Positions 1 to 8,772 are shown, numbered from the stretch's first letter. The stretch: DNA of 64,000 bases from Pectobacterium wasabiae CFBP 3304 (GCF_001742185.1 NZ_CP015750.1:62001-126000), one strand, 5' to 3'. The notes: generated from the sequence alone by a model not told the origin. Made by a program: numbers and translations.

Positions 1-1
1 T

Positions 2-1573
2 GCTATGACTGGTGGGGCAGCAACTGTATTAGCAGGAGATAAAATCGTTTCATTAGCGTACACAACCATCTTATTAATCCCTTATTCACTTTATTTAATT
101 TTTAATGAACAATACAAATATGAAGTCCTTGGCATCCTTGGTATTTTATACTCTATTATTATGTTTATTTCATCTGCAAAATCAGCCAGTTTTATCCTCT
201 CGTCTATAGAATTAAAATATAAAAATGAAGATTTTCTTCATAATCTTGAGGATGAAGTAATAAAAAGAACAAAAGAAATATTTTATCTTAGTCAATATGA
301 TTCCTTAACACACCTTATTAACAGAAAAACATTTTTAGAAAAAACGCAAGAAAAGTTAATAACTAATGATAAAAAAAAGCATGTGCTTTTTTTTATTGAC
401 TTGAATGGATTTAAAGATATTAATGATAATCTTGGTCACTCTGTTGGCGACACTGTTCTGATACATTTAGCTCATAACTTTAAACAATGGGCGTCCGATG
501 AAAAAATTGTATGCCGTTGGGGTGGTGATGAATTTGTAATATTCAGTGAAATCAACTCTACAAATGATATAGAATCTATCGCTTTAGAAATAAACTCCCT
601 AATAAAAAAAGATTTCTATGTAAAAAGCAATGTTTTTGAACTCAGTGCTGCTATAGGAATAGCTATCTACCCAGATCATGCAAGCGATATAAATGGATTA
701 ATTACGTGTGCTGATTTAGCCATGTATAATAATAAAAACAATAAAGAAGACCACTATTTCTTGTTCAAAAAAGAAATAGCTACTGAAGCATTAGAACGCT
801 ACCAGTTATGTTCAAAATTAAAACATGCTATTACTAAAAATCAATTATCAGTTTTATTTCAACCAATATTCAACGCAAGAAAAAATAAATTCGAATCTGC
901 GGAGGCTTTATTACGTTGGAATGTAGACGGAAAAATGATCCCACCGGATGTTTTTATACCTTTAGCTGAAAAAAATGGGACAATTATTAACATTGGATAC
1001 TGGGTTTTGGAACAAGCGATTGATTGCATGAAAAAATTAGATGAATCAGGATTACCAATTCGGATTTGCGTTAATGTTTCAGCAGTTCAATTTAAAGAAA
1101 AAAATTTCATAGAGCACGTTATTAAATTACTGAAGAAATTCGATTTATCACCGGAAAAATTACAAATAGAGCTTACTGAATCTATTTTCTCAGGGAATAA
1201 CTTACACGTTATTGATTCAATAAAAACATTACAGAAAAACGGCATAAAAATATCTATAGATGACTTTGGAACTGGGTATTCATCATTATCCCTAATCCAA
1301 AAAATGAATGTAGACATTGTAAAAATCGACAAATCTTTTGTATCAGAAATAAACAAAAGCGGCATCGACGTTATAAAAGCAATAATGGTCATGTCGAAAG
1401 GTCTTGGATTTGAAGTCGTTGCAGAAGGTGTAGAAACTCCATCACAATTAAATAAATTACAATCGATAGGAATACACCATCTTCAAGGATATATCTTCAG
1501 CAAACCAATTACTTTTAATGAACTCATTGATTTCATTAAGGAAAAATCTCAAAATACCCCCCAAAAATATTAG
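2..1573 (+). CDS. GGDEF/EAL cyclic-di-GMP signalling protein (5' partial)
   Basis: Makes and/or degrades cyclic di-GMP at the inner membrane. Residues are counted from the ATG at 5. Two hydrophobic stretches (about 15-32 and 39-65) come first, then a charged linker, a GGDEF domain with intact GGDEF at 173-177, and an EAL domain with EAL at 300-302, DDFGTGYSSL at 419-428 and EGVET at 474-478. The catalytic signatures of both domains look intact; no RxxD inhibitory site precedes GGDEF. The frame is open to the window edge, so the true start and more membrane segments probably lie upstream. AT-rich codon use matches the island. Confidence 0.9.
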   Translation, partial: AMTGGAATVLAGDKIVSLAYTTILLIPYSLYLIFNEQYKYEVLGILGILYSIIMFISSAKSASFILSSIELKYKNEDFLHNLEDEVIKRTKEIFYLSQYDSLTHLINRKTFLEKTQEKLITNDKKKHVLFFIDLNGFKDINDNLGHSVGDTVLIHLAHNFKQWASDEKIVCRWGGDEFVIFSEINSTNDIESIALEINSLIKKDFYVKSNVFELSAAIGIAIYPDHASDINGLITCADLAMYNNKNNKEDHYFLFKKEIATEALERYQLCSKLKHAITKNQLSVLFQPIFNARKNKFESAEALLRWNVDGKMIPPDVFIPLAEKNGTIINIGYWVLEQAIDCMKKLDESGLPIRICVNVSAVQFKEKNFIEHVIKLLKKFDLSPEKLQIELTESIFSGNNLHVIDSIKTLQKNGIKISIDDFGTGYSSLSLIQKMNVDIVKIDKSFVSEINKSGIDVIKAIMVMSKGLGFEVVAEGVETPSQLNKLQSIGIHHLQGYIFSKPITFNELIDFIKEKSQNTPQKY

Positions 1574-1708
1574 ACATGGAAGCCTAATTAAAAAGATATT
1601 ATTTATAGTATTCACAATAACTTCGCCCGTTCAAACGACTATGGAGCTATGCAGATCTGAAAGATAAAAGACTTAGCTTATGTAGATTTTTTTTATCACG
1701 TTTAGCAA

Positions 1709-1737
1709 TTGACTAGCGTCAATCCTAGCTTTACATT
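1709..1737 (+). promoter_or_regulatory. sigma70-like promoter
   Basis: TTGACT (1709-1714) and TACATT (1732-1737) are separated by 17 bases. Transcription would start near 1744, leaving a leader of about 105 bases before the 35-codon reading frame at 1850. I see no other strong signal between the end of the GGDEF/EAL gene and 1850. Confidence 0.45.
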
Positions 1738-1849
1738 GCAGCCAATCAGGTACGAAAGCCTATCACAACTCACTTGAACACCCATCGCCCCTGAAAGGTA
1801 CTTGCAATACCAGACAAGGGCTAACCTCAACGTTATACGGAGTAACGCT

Positions 1850-1957
1850 ATGGCTGTCTGTCAGTTTACCTATTCCCTTCCTGAAAATCTGCATCTGGCT
1901 ACTGCTTTTTTTGCCACATCTCAACATCCAGCAACGGAGGTTTATCATGTTCGATAA
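1850..1957 (+). CDS. 35-codon upstream reading frame overlapping the next gene
   Basis: A short frame starting MAVCQFTYSL and ending at TAA 1955-1957. It has a plausible ribosome site (CGGAG, 1838-1842) at good spacing, and it overlaps the ATG of the next gene (1947) by 11 bases in another frame. That layout is typical of translational coupling or a leader peptide. The product is not recognised and has no clear membrane segment. It might also be fortuitous; the overlap and ribosome site are the only support. Confidence 0.35.
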   Translation: MAVCQFTYSLPENLHLATAFFATSQHPATEVYHVR

Positions 1958-2126
1958 CACCCCACTGGAACTGGAAGAAATCATCGATCAGTGTCGGGCA
2001 TTGATTTACGCCGTTATTGAACTGGATGAACCCAAGGCAAAAGAGATTTTGATCTTCGTTCTTTGGGAACGGCTTGATCTGTTATTTCGTACTTTTCATA
2101 CGCCGGAAGTGATCCCTGTAGACTAA
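1947..2126 (+). CDS. small hypothetical protein, 59 aa
   Basis: An acidic, Leu-rich, probably helical protein beginning MFDNTPLELEEIIDQCR. The start at 1947 is chosen over one 36 bases upstream because GGAGG (1936-1940) sits six bases in front of it. It overlaps the preceding 35-codon frame by 11 bases. I do not recognise a family and there are no cysteine clusters or signal peptide. It is likely an island cargo gene. Confidence 0.55.
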   Translation: MFDNTPLELEEIIDQCRALIYAVIELDEPKAKEILIFVLWERLDLLFRTFHTPEVIPVD

Positions 2127-2273
2127 TGAAACAGTCATGAGGATAACGCATTAAGCCCAAAACTTTAATTGTGTGGGAAGTTGAGCAGCACATACAGATT
2201 GTTGTGCTGCTATTTAATTTTTTATTACAGTTCATCGTTATGAGATTTTTATTTTAATGAGTGAATCATCAAA

Positions 2274-2483
2274 CTATTTTTTAAAATCAACCTTACTGAA
2301 ACAGTCTGGTGTTAATGTGATCCAAGCCAGTGTCTCACCATTATCATCACAAAACTCTATGCCATATGCAGGGGATGGCTCGTCATAAATGTGAACAATA
2401 GTCCCTAACATTCCTTTTTTTAACCCTTTCTCTGGAAGATCACTTTTTAAATAAATAACATCAAATAAAGAATAACTCGCCAT
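2274..2483 (-). CDS. DUF4926-like small protein, candidate immunity protein
   Basis: A 69-residue protein whose pattern (FDVIYLKSDLPEKGLKKG near the start, then a GT-V turn, a YGIEF strand and a C-terminal LTLTP-like strand) matches DUF4926, a compact beta-barrel family. It is the last gene of the minus-strand unit PAAR toxin, CPCC protein, DUF4926, with only 17 bases separating it from the gene above. DUF4926 proteins are often found beside polymorphic toxins, so an immunity role is inferred rather than shown. Confidence 0.7.
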   Translation of the reverse strand: MASYSLFDVIYLKSDLPEKGLKKGMLGTIVHIYDEPSPAYGIEFCDDNGETLAWITLTPDCFSKVDFKK

Positions 2484-2500
2484 GTATCCCTACTATTACA

Positions 2501-2695
2501 TCATTTAATTTTTTGGCCATTTTTAAAAGCTTCTCTGGCTTCATTTAAACTCATCTGATTTGCCCCTCCTGCACAATCAGGTTCTCGCGACTGCACTGGG
2601 TCATCTTCCCAATTACATACAGGGCAAATTTCATAATCGCCCAAAGCGTAAATTGTTCTCTCCCCACAACATGGACACAAGAATTTGTTGCTCAT
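2501..2695 (-). CDS. Cysteine-rich CPCC family protein, candidate immunity protein
   Basis: A 64-residue zinc-ribbon-like protein with CPCC near the N-terminus and CPVC about 20 residues later, the hallmark of the Cys_rich_CPCC family (four likely Zn ligands). The start at 2695 is chosen because it overlaps the stop of the PAAR toxin gene as ATGA, with GGGAG just in front. That points to tight translational coupling to the toxin. The position directly after a PAAR/pyocin toxin makes it the prime immunity candidate. Confidence 0.75.
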   Translation of the reverse strand: MSNKFLCPCCGERTIYALGDYEICPVCNWEDDPVQSREPDCAGGANQMSLNEAREAFKNGQKIK

Positions 2696-4407
2696 TGCTT
2701 CTCCCAATATAACATTTTATTCTTTGGCTTAAACATTGTCTTCGGAACACCATGTTTATTCATTACAGCGAATGTATTTGATTCTGGATGATAATATAAA
2801 GTATCACCATTGCCACGTTTTTTTATTAAAACCCCCGCAGGAGGATTGTTAACAAAATCATGTGTATCGTTAACATATTCCTTAGAATTGTTATAGTTTT
2901 TTTCAGAAAACTCCTTCCGATGTTTTATCCAATGCGTATAAGCATTAGATACTGGGGTTAAATCTTCCGTTTTTGTCCAAATAGGCGTATCAATCTTTTT
3001 ACTCAAATAAACATAAATCGGTGGAAACGCATTCTCAGGGAACACCAGAATGTAATCCCGAAAATCCTTCTCGTCCGGCATCGGTGTTGCAAGAATGCTG
3101 ACATCATCCATCTCTGGAATTTCAAGTCCCGGTATGGCTGACGGAATAACAGGCTGTTCACCGTGTGCCGTATCCGTGGGTAATTCGATACCCGGATTAT
3201 CCGGTGTCCATAAAATAGTTGGCCCTGTTGCGCCCTCTTCCCAGAACTCGTAGCGGTTATTGGGGAAATCATGTTTCAGTAATCTGACACGAACCTGATC
3301 GCGCCCGCTTTCCATACTGGTGTGGTAGCCAACCGCCTTCAGCCTGCCTGTTTCCTCATCTTCCATCCACTGATAACGAACACGACTGGGGACGGTTCCC
3401 TGCTTATTAGCTGCCTCAAGCAATTTCTCAGGTGTCAGTAAATCTGCTTTTTCACCTTTCAGATGGTGTTGAATCAACGCTCCCATCAGCAGGAAACTTT
3501 GCGCCATCTGCAACTGACCTTGCCAGATTGATGGCCCAGAAAGGCGTTTCATCTGATGTGTCAGTGCCTTTGCTGCATCCTGATTGGCCTGAGCTACAGC
3601 GCCACCCGCAGCAGCGATCGCACCCGCCTGTGCTGCCGTACCTGCCATTACCACTTGTTGAGGTGGCGGCAACATTGCCGCATCCGCTTTACCCACTAAC
3701 AGGTCGAATACCGTTTTATACCACGGCTCCATCGGGGGTATCTGAGGCTTGTTAATCGCACCGGGCGGGGTCTTGGATAACGGTTCGGTTTTTCCGGTAA
3801 ATGATTGGGGAGGAGAAACGGCAGAAGACGTATTTTTCTTTTTCGCTGCCTGCGCATACTGCTTTACCTCAACTGATTTTTCTTGCGAGGGATTAGCCTG
3901 CTTAACAGGTTCAGCGACATAAAAACTCATTTCCCCGATGTTGCCCTGTGGCTCTTCTTCCTTTCCCGCATCGGTACAACCCGCGCCACGTAAACAGGAT
4001 TTGGCAAAAACAGGCTCTACAGCCAGCATTGGTGTTAACGCCAGCAATGGTGCTCGGGTTAATGCTGCCTGTTTAGCACAGTCCTGAACGGGAGAACGAT
4101 GGGGTGTATCACCAATAATGACGTTGCCACTGCCGGAGACAATGACACCACCGCAATTGATACCATCCCCAATACGCGCAGCATTTTTACCGTTAATAAT
4201 GACGGTCGATGAACCTTCGGCGATTTTTCGGGAATGAACACCATGTGGTGTATTGGGACAGGGACAACCATGAAGCAGAACAGCATCCCCTTGTCGGGCA
4301 GCAGGCTGACCATTAATAATGACATCAGAACTGCCTTCGATTATCGGGGTTTCAGGGAAACAGTCATGACCACTTCCAATGTCGTTGAGACGAGCAGCAC
4401 CCGGCAT
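2692..4407 (-). CDS. PAAR-domain protein with S-type pyocin domain and C-terminal toxin
   Basis: An antibacterial effector of about 571 residues, probably delivered by a type VI secretion spike. Residues 1-105 form a PAAR domain with the repeated SS-VIINGxxAAR-GD pattern; an Ala/Gln-rich linker follows. Residues about 330-470 match the S-type pyocin domain (YQWMEDEETGRLKAVGYHTSM, VRVRLL, ILWTPDNPG). The last 90 residues (HWIKHRKEF, FVNNPPAG, GDTLYYHPESNTFAVM, PKTMF) resemble small BECR-fold RNase tips of polymorphic toxins; that is an inference from pattern, not a firm match. The start at 4407 has AGGA eight bases ahead; alternative starts are 4413 and 4434. The stop overlaps the CPCC gene. 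Confidence 0.85.
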   Translation of the reverse strand: MPGAARLNDIGSGHDCFPETPIIEGSSDVIINGQPAARQGDAVLLHGCPCPNTPHGVHSRKIAEGSSTVIINGKNAARIGDGINCGGVIVSGSGNVIIGDTPHRSPVQDCAKQAALTRAPLLALTPMLAVEPVFAKSCLRGAGCTDAGKEEEPQGNIGEMSFYVAEPVKQANPSQEKSVEVKQYAQAAKKKNTSSAVSPPQSFTGKTEPLSKTPPGAINKPQIPPMEPWYKTVFDLLVGKADAAMLPPPQQVVMAGTAAQAGAIAAAGGAVAQANQDAAKALTHQMKRLSGPSIWQGQLQMAQSFLLMGALIQHHLKGEKADLLTPEKLLEAANKQGTVPSRVRYQWMEDEETGRLKAVGYHTSMESGRDQVRVRLLKHDFPNNRYEFWEEGATGPTILWTPDNPGIELPTDTAHGEQPVIPSAIPGLEIPEMDDVSILATPMPDEKDFRDYILVFPENAFPPIYVYLSKKIDTPIWTKTEDLTPVSNAYTHWIKHRKEFSEKNYNNSKEYVNDTHDFVNNPPAGVLIKKRGNGDTLYYHPESNTFAVMNKHGVPKTMFKPKNKMLYWEKQ

Positions 4408-4556
4408 TGTCATTTTCCTTTGACAGTAAAACATTCCTTTTGAAGGCTGAATGTTGGGCGCTTTTTACGAGGGGTTCAATACCGAAACCATTATCAGATT
4501 AAGATACAGCGATAAGTAATAATAATTTTGCTTATGCGAGCATGTTATTTTAAACC

Positions 4557-6077
4557 TTATCCACATTTAACCTGCGTTATATTAATATATTTAGGTATTG
4601 TGCGGCAGTTTTCCTTTTCACCTTTCTCTCCCCCTCCAGAGGTCGTACAATGTGCCTGAGTTTCATTAATATTATATTCAGGAACCCAAAGCTTTTGATC
4701 ACCATACGGATTTGTTCTTACTTGCCCGCCCCAAAATACTGCTTTTGAAGCATAATATAGAACAGGTTCAGATCCAGCAGAACATGTATTACCATCAAGA
4801 GTAATTAGACCACCGCTGTTTTCCCTCCATACACCAGATTGACAGGACAGTGTAGCCCCTTTATTGTCCTTGCTAATTAACCCATCTGGTGAACAGCTTG
4901 CCCCAACCATAGAGATCGATTTAGGCTGTAAATATTCGCCAGAAACTGTTTTTTCTGATGATATATTTCCTGATGCAGAAATCGCTCCTGTCGTTTTTCC
5001 ATCATTTGAACCCGATAATGTGAGGTCGCCTCTCACTCTTTGGCTACCCCAAATATCCAGTTTAACAGAGGAGTTGTTATCTCCATTCAGGGAAAGATAG
5101 CCATCACCCGCACCGCCTGATACGTTCAGCAGGAGCATATTCGGATCGCTGGTGCCACCACCACCAATCTGAAGTTTGCTGGCTTGGGTTCTGGCTGAAA
5201 CATAGCTTTCAGAGTTGATACCATTTTTTACCGTAAGCTGGCTGTTCATCGATACGTTCTTACCAAAGGTGGAAAACCCATTTACTGTCAAGTCTTCTGA
5301 AATACCCACATTCTTGGCAAAACGACCATAGGTACCGTTAAACGAGGTCGCGTTAACATCACCCGATGCGGTAATATCTTTGGCATAATTAATACTCTGA
5401 CCGCCCATATTCAAATCCCCTGTCATAGGGAGTGTTCCATCACGACGCAGATAAACGGAATACATAGAAGAATCGTAGCCTACACGGTAGGCCAACAGTC
5501 CTGCTGCATTAATCCCACTGTAGTTACTTTGGCTCTCAGTCCATTGACCAGCCGTACCCGATGCCACCGTAGCGGATTGCGTCATACCACTATCAATGCC
5601 CGCTGCTTGCATGGCACGGCCTAACAAATCATAGCGAATACGGTTTCCCTCTGACCAAGGCAACGTGGTAATAACAAGTCCATTAATGACGTAGTTAGGT
5701 GTTGTTCCAGAACGTTTTAATAAAATCTTATACGCTGATTTCTGCGCATTTATTCCGGTATAACTGACAGGCAACAGCCCTTCATTTAACAGCGTCTGAT
5801 AGGTAATTTCACAACCATTAGCCGAACAGGTTCTTGGTCCCGGATCGCTGCTCTGGCTACTACTGGAAGTTAGGGTTGAAAGTTTGTCATAGCGGATACT
5901 TATATAGCGGTTAACCGCCTCTCCCATTTGCTTCATCTGTGAACCTACGGTATTCGCCATAATGTTTTCTTGATCGCTTTTCATGTCCTGAAACTTCATG
6001 AAAGCCATTGCTGCGCCAACACCTAACACCAGTGTTATTTCCAATAGGGAAAACCCTTTTTTATTTGTTATTTTCAT
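4557..6077 (-). CDS. pilV: PilV-type minor pilin / tip adhesin of a type IVb pilus
   Basis: A 506-residue protein with a short prepilin leader (KKG cut before FSLLEITLV, glutamate at mature position 5), the pilin N-helix, and a long beta-rich region of phage-tail-like repeats (DLNMGGQSINYAKDITASGD and similar). The Cys-rich C-terminal part (GASCSPDGLIS, LSCQSGVWR, CTTSGGG, QVKCG) is typical of PilV of R64-like conjugative plasmids and ICEs, where it selects recipient cells. It lies 137 bases downstream of pilS. I found no rci recombinase gene or shufflon repeats next to the C-terminal part, so the tip appears fixed. Confidence 0.85.
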   Translation of the reverse strand: MKITNKKGFSLLEITLVLGVGAAMAFMKFQDMKSDQENIMANTVGSQMKQMGEAVNRYISIRYDKLSTLTSSSSQSSDPGPRTCSANGCEITYQTLLNEGLLPVSYTGINAQKSAYKILLKRSGTTPNYVINGLVITTLPWSEGNRIRYDLLGRAMQAAGIDSGMTQSATVASGTAGQWTESQSNYSGINAAGLLAYRVGYDSSMYSVYLRRDGTLPMTGDLNMGGQSINYAKDITASGDVNATSFNGTYGRFAKNVGISEDLTVNGFSTFGKNVSMNSQLTVKNGINSESYVSARTQASKLQIGGGGTSDPNMLLLNVSGGAGDGYLSLNGDNNSSVKLDIWGSQRVRGDLTLSGSNDGKTTGAISASGNISSEKTVSGEYLQPKSISMVGASCSPDGLISKDNKGATLSCQSGVWRENSGGLITLDGNTCSAGSEPVLYYASKAVFWGGQVRTNPYGDQKLWVPEYNINETQAHCTTSGGGEKGEKENCRTIPKYINITQVKCG

Positions 6078-6214
6078 CCTTCACCGTCCTTTTTTATTTA
6101 CATACATGTTAATTAGCAAAAATAAAAAAGTGGTCAAGATATCATTTATCTTTATTTATTGAGCAAACCAGTTATTTATTAGCACAATGGTAGAAAAAAT
6201 AACTAATGACTACA

Positions 6215-6775
6215 TCAATAGCCAAATCCAAATGAGATAACATTCATCTCATTAGAACAATATTTAGTGACTTCATCGACATTTTTAACCCCCTGTTTCA
6301 CAGTACCACTGGTTCCGACTTCATTACCTTCTTCATCATAACCCTCGTTATCACCAACAGATATATTTGAAAACATGGATGCCGTTGCTAACACTAGCTT
6401 GGCACACTCAACAGAAGGAACATTACCGTAGGTAATGTTAAAGCCATGATTACTATAGCTAAAGCTCACAGGCCCTTTCCATATATTAACCACCTGATAA
6501 GTATTCCCAACTCTCATTTGACTTGGTATGATTTTCGCGTCAATTAATGTTCTTGCATTGACCCCTGTATAATTACTGCTGGAACCATAAATGGCATTTA
6601 TCCCAGACACGATAGCTGTGATATTTTTTAATTCAATCTCTGCACGCTGTGCTGCCTGAACTTTGGGATAAATCATAAACGCACTGACAACCAACCCAGC
6701 AATAGCACCTAAAACTAACATTAGTTCAAGCAGAGAGAACCCTTTTCTATATTTTCTGTTTTTTAATAACACCAT
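6215..6775 (-). CDS. pilS: PilS-type major pilin of a type IVb pilus
   Basis: A 186-residue type IVb prepilin. The leader ends RKYRKG and the mature protein begins FSLLELMLVLGAIAG, with the invariant glutamate at mature position 5. Two cysteines (VECAKL and KYCSNE), spaced for the C-terminal disulphide loop, are present. The start at 6775 is chosen because GGAG lies six bases ahead; a longer frame runs to 6832. It is followed by pilV. The assembly genes expected around it (pilL to pilR, prepilin peptidase) are absent from the window. Confidence 0.85.
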   Translation of the reverse strand: MVLLKNRKYRKGFSLLELMLVLGAIAGLVVSAFMIYPKVQAAQRAEIELKNITAIVSGINAIYGSSSNYTGVNARTLIDAKIIPSQMRVGNTYQVVNIWKGPVSFSYSNHGFNITYGNVPSVECAKLVLATASMFSNISVGDNEGYDEEGNEVGTSGTVKQGVKNVDEVTKYCSNEMNVISFGFGY

Positions 6776-6853
6776 GTTTAACTCCTTTTCATCCAAACGA
6801 TGAAAAACAGATAAACCATTAACTTGAGTCAAACAATAGATAGCGGTGCGTAA

Positions 6854-7090
6854 TTAGCGGGTTAACTGACGAACGGCTGACGCGAGAGAAATCGGTACTA
6901 TATCCAACGTTTTAACACACTCTTTTCTTCCATCAGGATATTCTTTTATCAGCTTTCCTTCTGAAATAGAGTGGATAGGCATTCCAGCCCTGAATGCCTC
7001 GTTGATCGCTTTCTGTGAGGCGTTTTTGGCAATTCGACTTAACACCGCTGTATCCTCAAGCGGATTTTTCTTTGATTTTCTCTTTTTCAT
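6854..7090 (-). CDS. small hypothetical protein, 78 aa
   Basis: A short basic protein starting MKKRKSKKNPLEDTAVLSR, with a central helix (KNASQKAINEAFRAG) and a strand-rich C-terminal part containing KEYPDGRKE. The start at 7090 has GGAGG seven bases ahead, so the 46 extra upstream codons are discarded. It sits between pilS and the divergent H-NS gene. I do not recognise a family; its size and charge would fit a small regulator or antitoxin, which is a guess. Confidence 0.55.
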   Translation of the reverse strand: MKKRKSKKNPLEDTAVLSRIAKNASQKAINEAFRAGMPIHSISEGKLIKEYPDGRKECVKTLDIVPISLASAVRQLTR

Positions 7091-7190
7091 TATTTCCTCC
7101 GTATCCGTATTGATATACAATTTATTTCTGACATATGTCAAATTCAGACACCCTATCGATGATTTCTTATCACCATCAGGATAATAAGCT

Positions 7191-7592
7191 ATGAGTGAAG
7201 TACTTAAAGTATTAAACAATATCCGCACCCTACGTGCTCAGGCGCGTGAAACCGATTTGGCAACATTGGAAGAAATGCTGGAAAAGTTGACTGTTATTGT
7301 TGAAGAGCGCCGTGAAGAAGAAACCAAAGTTCAACAAGAACAGGCTGAACGTCTGGCAAAAATTGAAGCTCTTCGTGCCAAACTGTTAGAAGATGGTATC
7401 GATCCGGCTGAACTGCTCGGTTCTGTTTCTGCCACCAAGTCAACAAAATCTAAACGTGCTCCTCGTCCAGCCAAATATAAATATGTCGATGAAAACGGCA
7501 GTGAAAAATTATGGACAGGTCAGGGTCGTACACCAAAAGCTATCGCTGCTGCGCTTGAAAATGGTAAAACGCTGGAAGATTTTGAGATCTGA
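7191..7592 (+). CDS. hns: H-NS family nucleoid-associated protein
   Basis: A 133-residue H-NS/StpA-type xenogeneic silencer. Residues 1-75 form the helical oligomerisation domain ([20 protein letters not shown] and a long coiled coil). After a basic linker, the C-terminal domain contains YVDENG and the AT-hook-like WTGQGRTP that reads the minor groove of AT-rich DNA. It is full length for the family. An H-NS copy on a mobile element usually quiets the element itself in the host. The ribosome site AGGA lies upstream and a terminator follows the stop. The divergent neighbour is a small unknown gene. Confidence 0.92.
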   Translation: MSEVLKVLNNIRTLRAQARETDLATLEEMLEKLTVIVEERREEETKVQQEQAERLAKIEALRAKLLEDGIDPAELLGSVSATKSTKSKRAPRPAKYKYVDENGSEKLWTGQGRTPKAIAAALENGKTLEDFEI

Positions 7593-7602
7593 TAAAACCC
7601 TC

Positions 7603-7633
7603 CCCCTTTGAATTTTATTTAAAGGGGATTTTT
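7603..7633 (+). terminator. Rho-independent terminator after hns
   Basis: Arms CCCCTTT (7603-7609) and AAAGGGG (7621-7627) enclose an AT-rich loop and are followed by ATTTTTC, eleven bases after the hns stop. Confidence 0.7.
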
Positions 7634-7671
7634 CTAAGATTAAATATAAAAATTTAACTTAAGGATAGTAA

Positions 7672-8031
7672 ATGACAGGCAGAGTCTTAATTCTGGGAAT
7701 ATTTTTTCTGGTAGGCTGTACCAATTTTTCCGCAAAACAACCTTACCGAACTCAGGATGGCGAACAACTTCTAATTAGCGCAAACATGCCAAACGGTGTT
7801 TTAAAACTATGGATAAATGAAACGCTAATTATAAATGAATCGTTCTTGAATCAAGATAAAAGTTTAGCTGGGGTCTTTAGTAATAGTTACACTAATGTCT
7901 ATACAGCTACCTACAACGGCAAAAAAGTCATGGCTCGATGTAAAAGAGAAACCCACGCATTTTCAGCACCAGATCATGAATGTGATGTTTTTATTAATGG
8001 TGAATATGCTGCGAATCTCTTCCTGAGATAG
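7672..8031 (+). CDS. hypothetical lipoprotein, 119 aa
   Basis: A lipoprotein with a signal peptide ending in the lipobox LVGC (cysteine at residue 16), followed by a polar 100-residue domain rich in beta strand (LLISANMPNGVLKLWINE, YTATYNGKK). Two further cysteines (ARCKRE and HECDVF) could form a disulphide. There is a ribosome site AAGGA upstream. No family is recognised. It sits between the hns terminator and the first oriT-like site, and may be a surface-exclusion or cargo protein, but nothing in the sequence decides this. Confidence 0.7.
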   Translation: MTGRVLILGIFFLVGCTNFSAKQPYRTQDGEQLLISANMPNGVLKLWINETLIINESFLNQDKSLAGVFSNSYTNVYTATYNGKKVMARCKRETHAFSAPDHECDVFINGEYAANLFLR

Positions 8032-8045
8032 TGGTGGGGATAAAT

Positions 8046-8115
8046 TAGCTACCGCGCCCTCTGGGGCTTGCTCAACAGCTCACCGACCTAAAAGCAAGTT
8101 TTAGGTCGGTTCACC
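8046..8115 (+). other. oriT-like site, copy 1 (MOBQ nic core plus hairpin)
   Basis: The segment ACCGCGCCCTCTGG contains GCGCCCT (8054-8060), the core of MOBQ nic regions such as those of R1162/RSF1010 and Ti plasmids. A perfect 12-bp inverted repeat follows (8082-8093 with 8099-8110, loop GCAAG). It lies immediately downstream of the traD gene. A diverged direct copy occurs at 11366-11425. The assignment rests on the motif, the hairpin, the adjacent traD and the MobA/MobL relaxase nearby. Confidence 0.55.
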
Positions 8116-8136
8116 GTTCGGACGTGAAAAACATAA

Positions 8137-8421
8137 TTAACATTTGGACTTATTTATAACATTTTCGATATAGACTTGACCTTGTGCTCTATACCTTTCA
8201 ATATCACGCTCAGATAGTTTAGATATGTTAAGCAGAACACCAAAGACTAATTCTTTATCTACATAACCAATATCACATCCTAAGACTTTGGCAACCTCTG
8301 CACCGAAAATAATTTTCTGGCGAGTATTTTCTTTTTTTGTTTGTTGTTTCTTTTTAGCTTCCAAGAAGAATAAACGCTCTTGTGCTGAAGCAATTTGTTG
8401 TTTTATCGTTTTTGTTGTCAT
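8137..8421 (-). CDS. traD: TraD-like small mobilisation accessory protein
   Basis: A 94-residue protein with a basic, Gln/Lys-rich N-terminal coiled coil (QQIASAQERLFFLEAKKKQQ) followed by the RQKIIFGAEVAK segment and a short helical C-terminal part (KLSERDIERY). This is the pattern of the small TraD family linked to MobQ relaxases. It ends about 22 bases from the oriT-like hairpin and begins three bases after the next gene upstream, so the two are probably co-transcribed. A broken second copy of its C-terminal part lies at 11453-11575. Confidence 0.6.
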   Translation of the reverse strand: MTTKTIKQQIASAQERLFFLEAKKKQQTKKENTRQKIIFGAEVAKVLGCDIGYVDKELVFGVLLNISKLSERDIERYRAQGQVYIENVINKSKC

Positions 8422-8423
8422 AT

Positions 8424-8675
8424 TTAATCACCCCAATATTTTTTATTGTTAGAATAAGGGATATAAGCATGATCATTATCGTGACTAAGTTTTTTCTTGA
8501 TTGATTTAATCTTCAATTTAAACTGTTGCTTAACATGGTGCTGTTTTACTTGCTCCCTTATATGAATAACTCTTTTTTCTGCTTCTAAATAAGCTTGTTC
8601 GGTATCAGTATAGATACCATCATCAAGAAGTCTCTTGGCTTCCCAATCAATGGCTTCATCGTTATTTTTATACAT
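8424..8675 (-). CDS. hypothetical mobilisation-operon protein, 83 aa
   Basis: A highly charged, mostly helical protein (MYKNNDEAIDWEAKRLLDDG, then long Lys/Gln-rich helices) with a Tyr/Asn-rich tail. It lies directly upstream of traD with two bases between stop and start, and has GGAGG ahead of its ATG. No family is recognised. Its basic character and tight linkage to traD and oriT suggest an oriT-binding or relaxosome accessory role, by inference only. Confidence 0.55.
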   Translation of the reverse strand: MYKNNDEAIDWEAKRLLDDGIYTDTEQAYLEAEKRVIHIREQVKQHHVKQQFKLKIKSIKKKLSHDNDHAYIPYSNNKKYWGD

Positions 8676-8772
8676 TACACCTCCTTGTATTTGTTATAGG
8701 TTATCCTTTAACACATTTTGGATAATTATCAATAAAGAAAGATATATTTAATGAAATAAAGTAAATAACAAA

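Noticed and set aside
4557..5200. Shufflon at the 3' end of pilV
   Set aside because: I found no repeated 19-bp sfx-like sites, no inverted partial C-termini and no rci gene.
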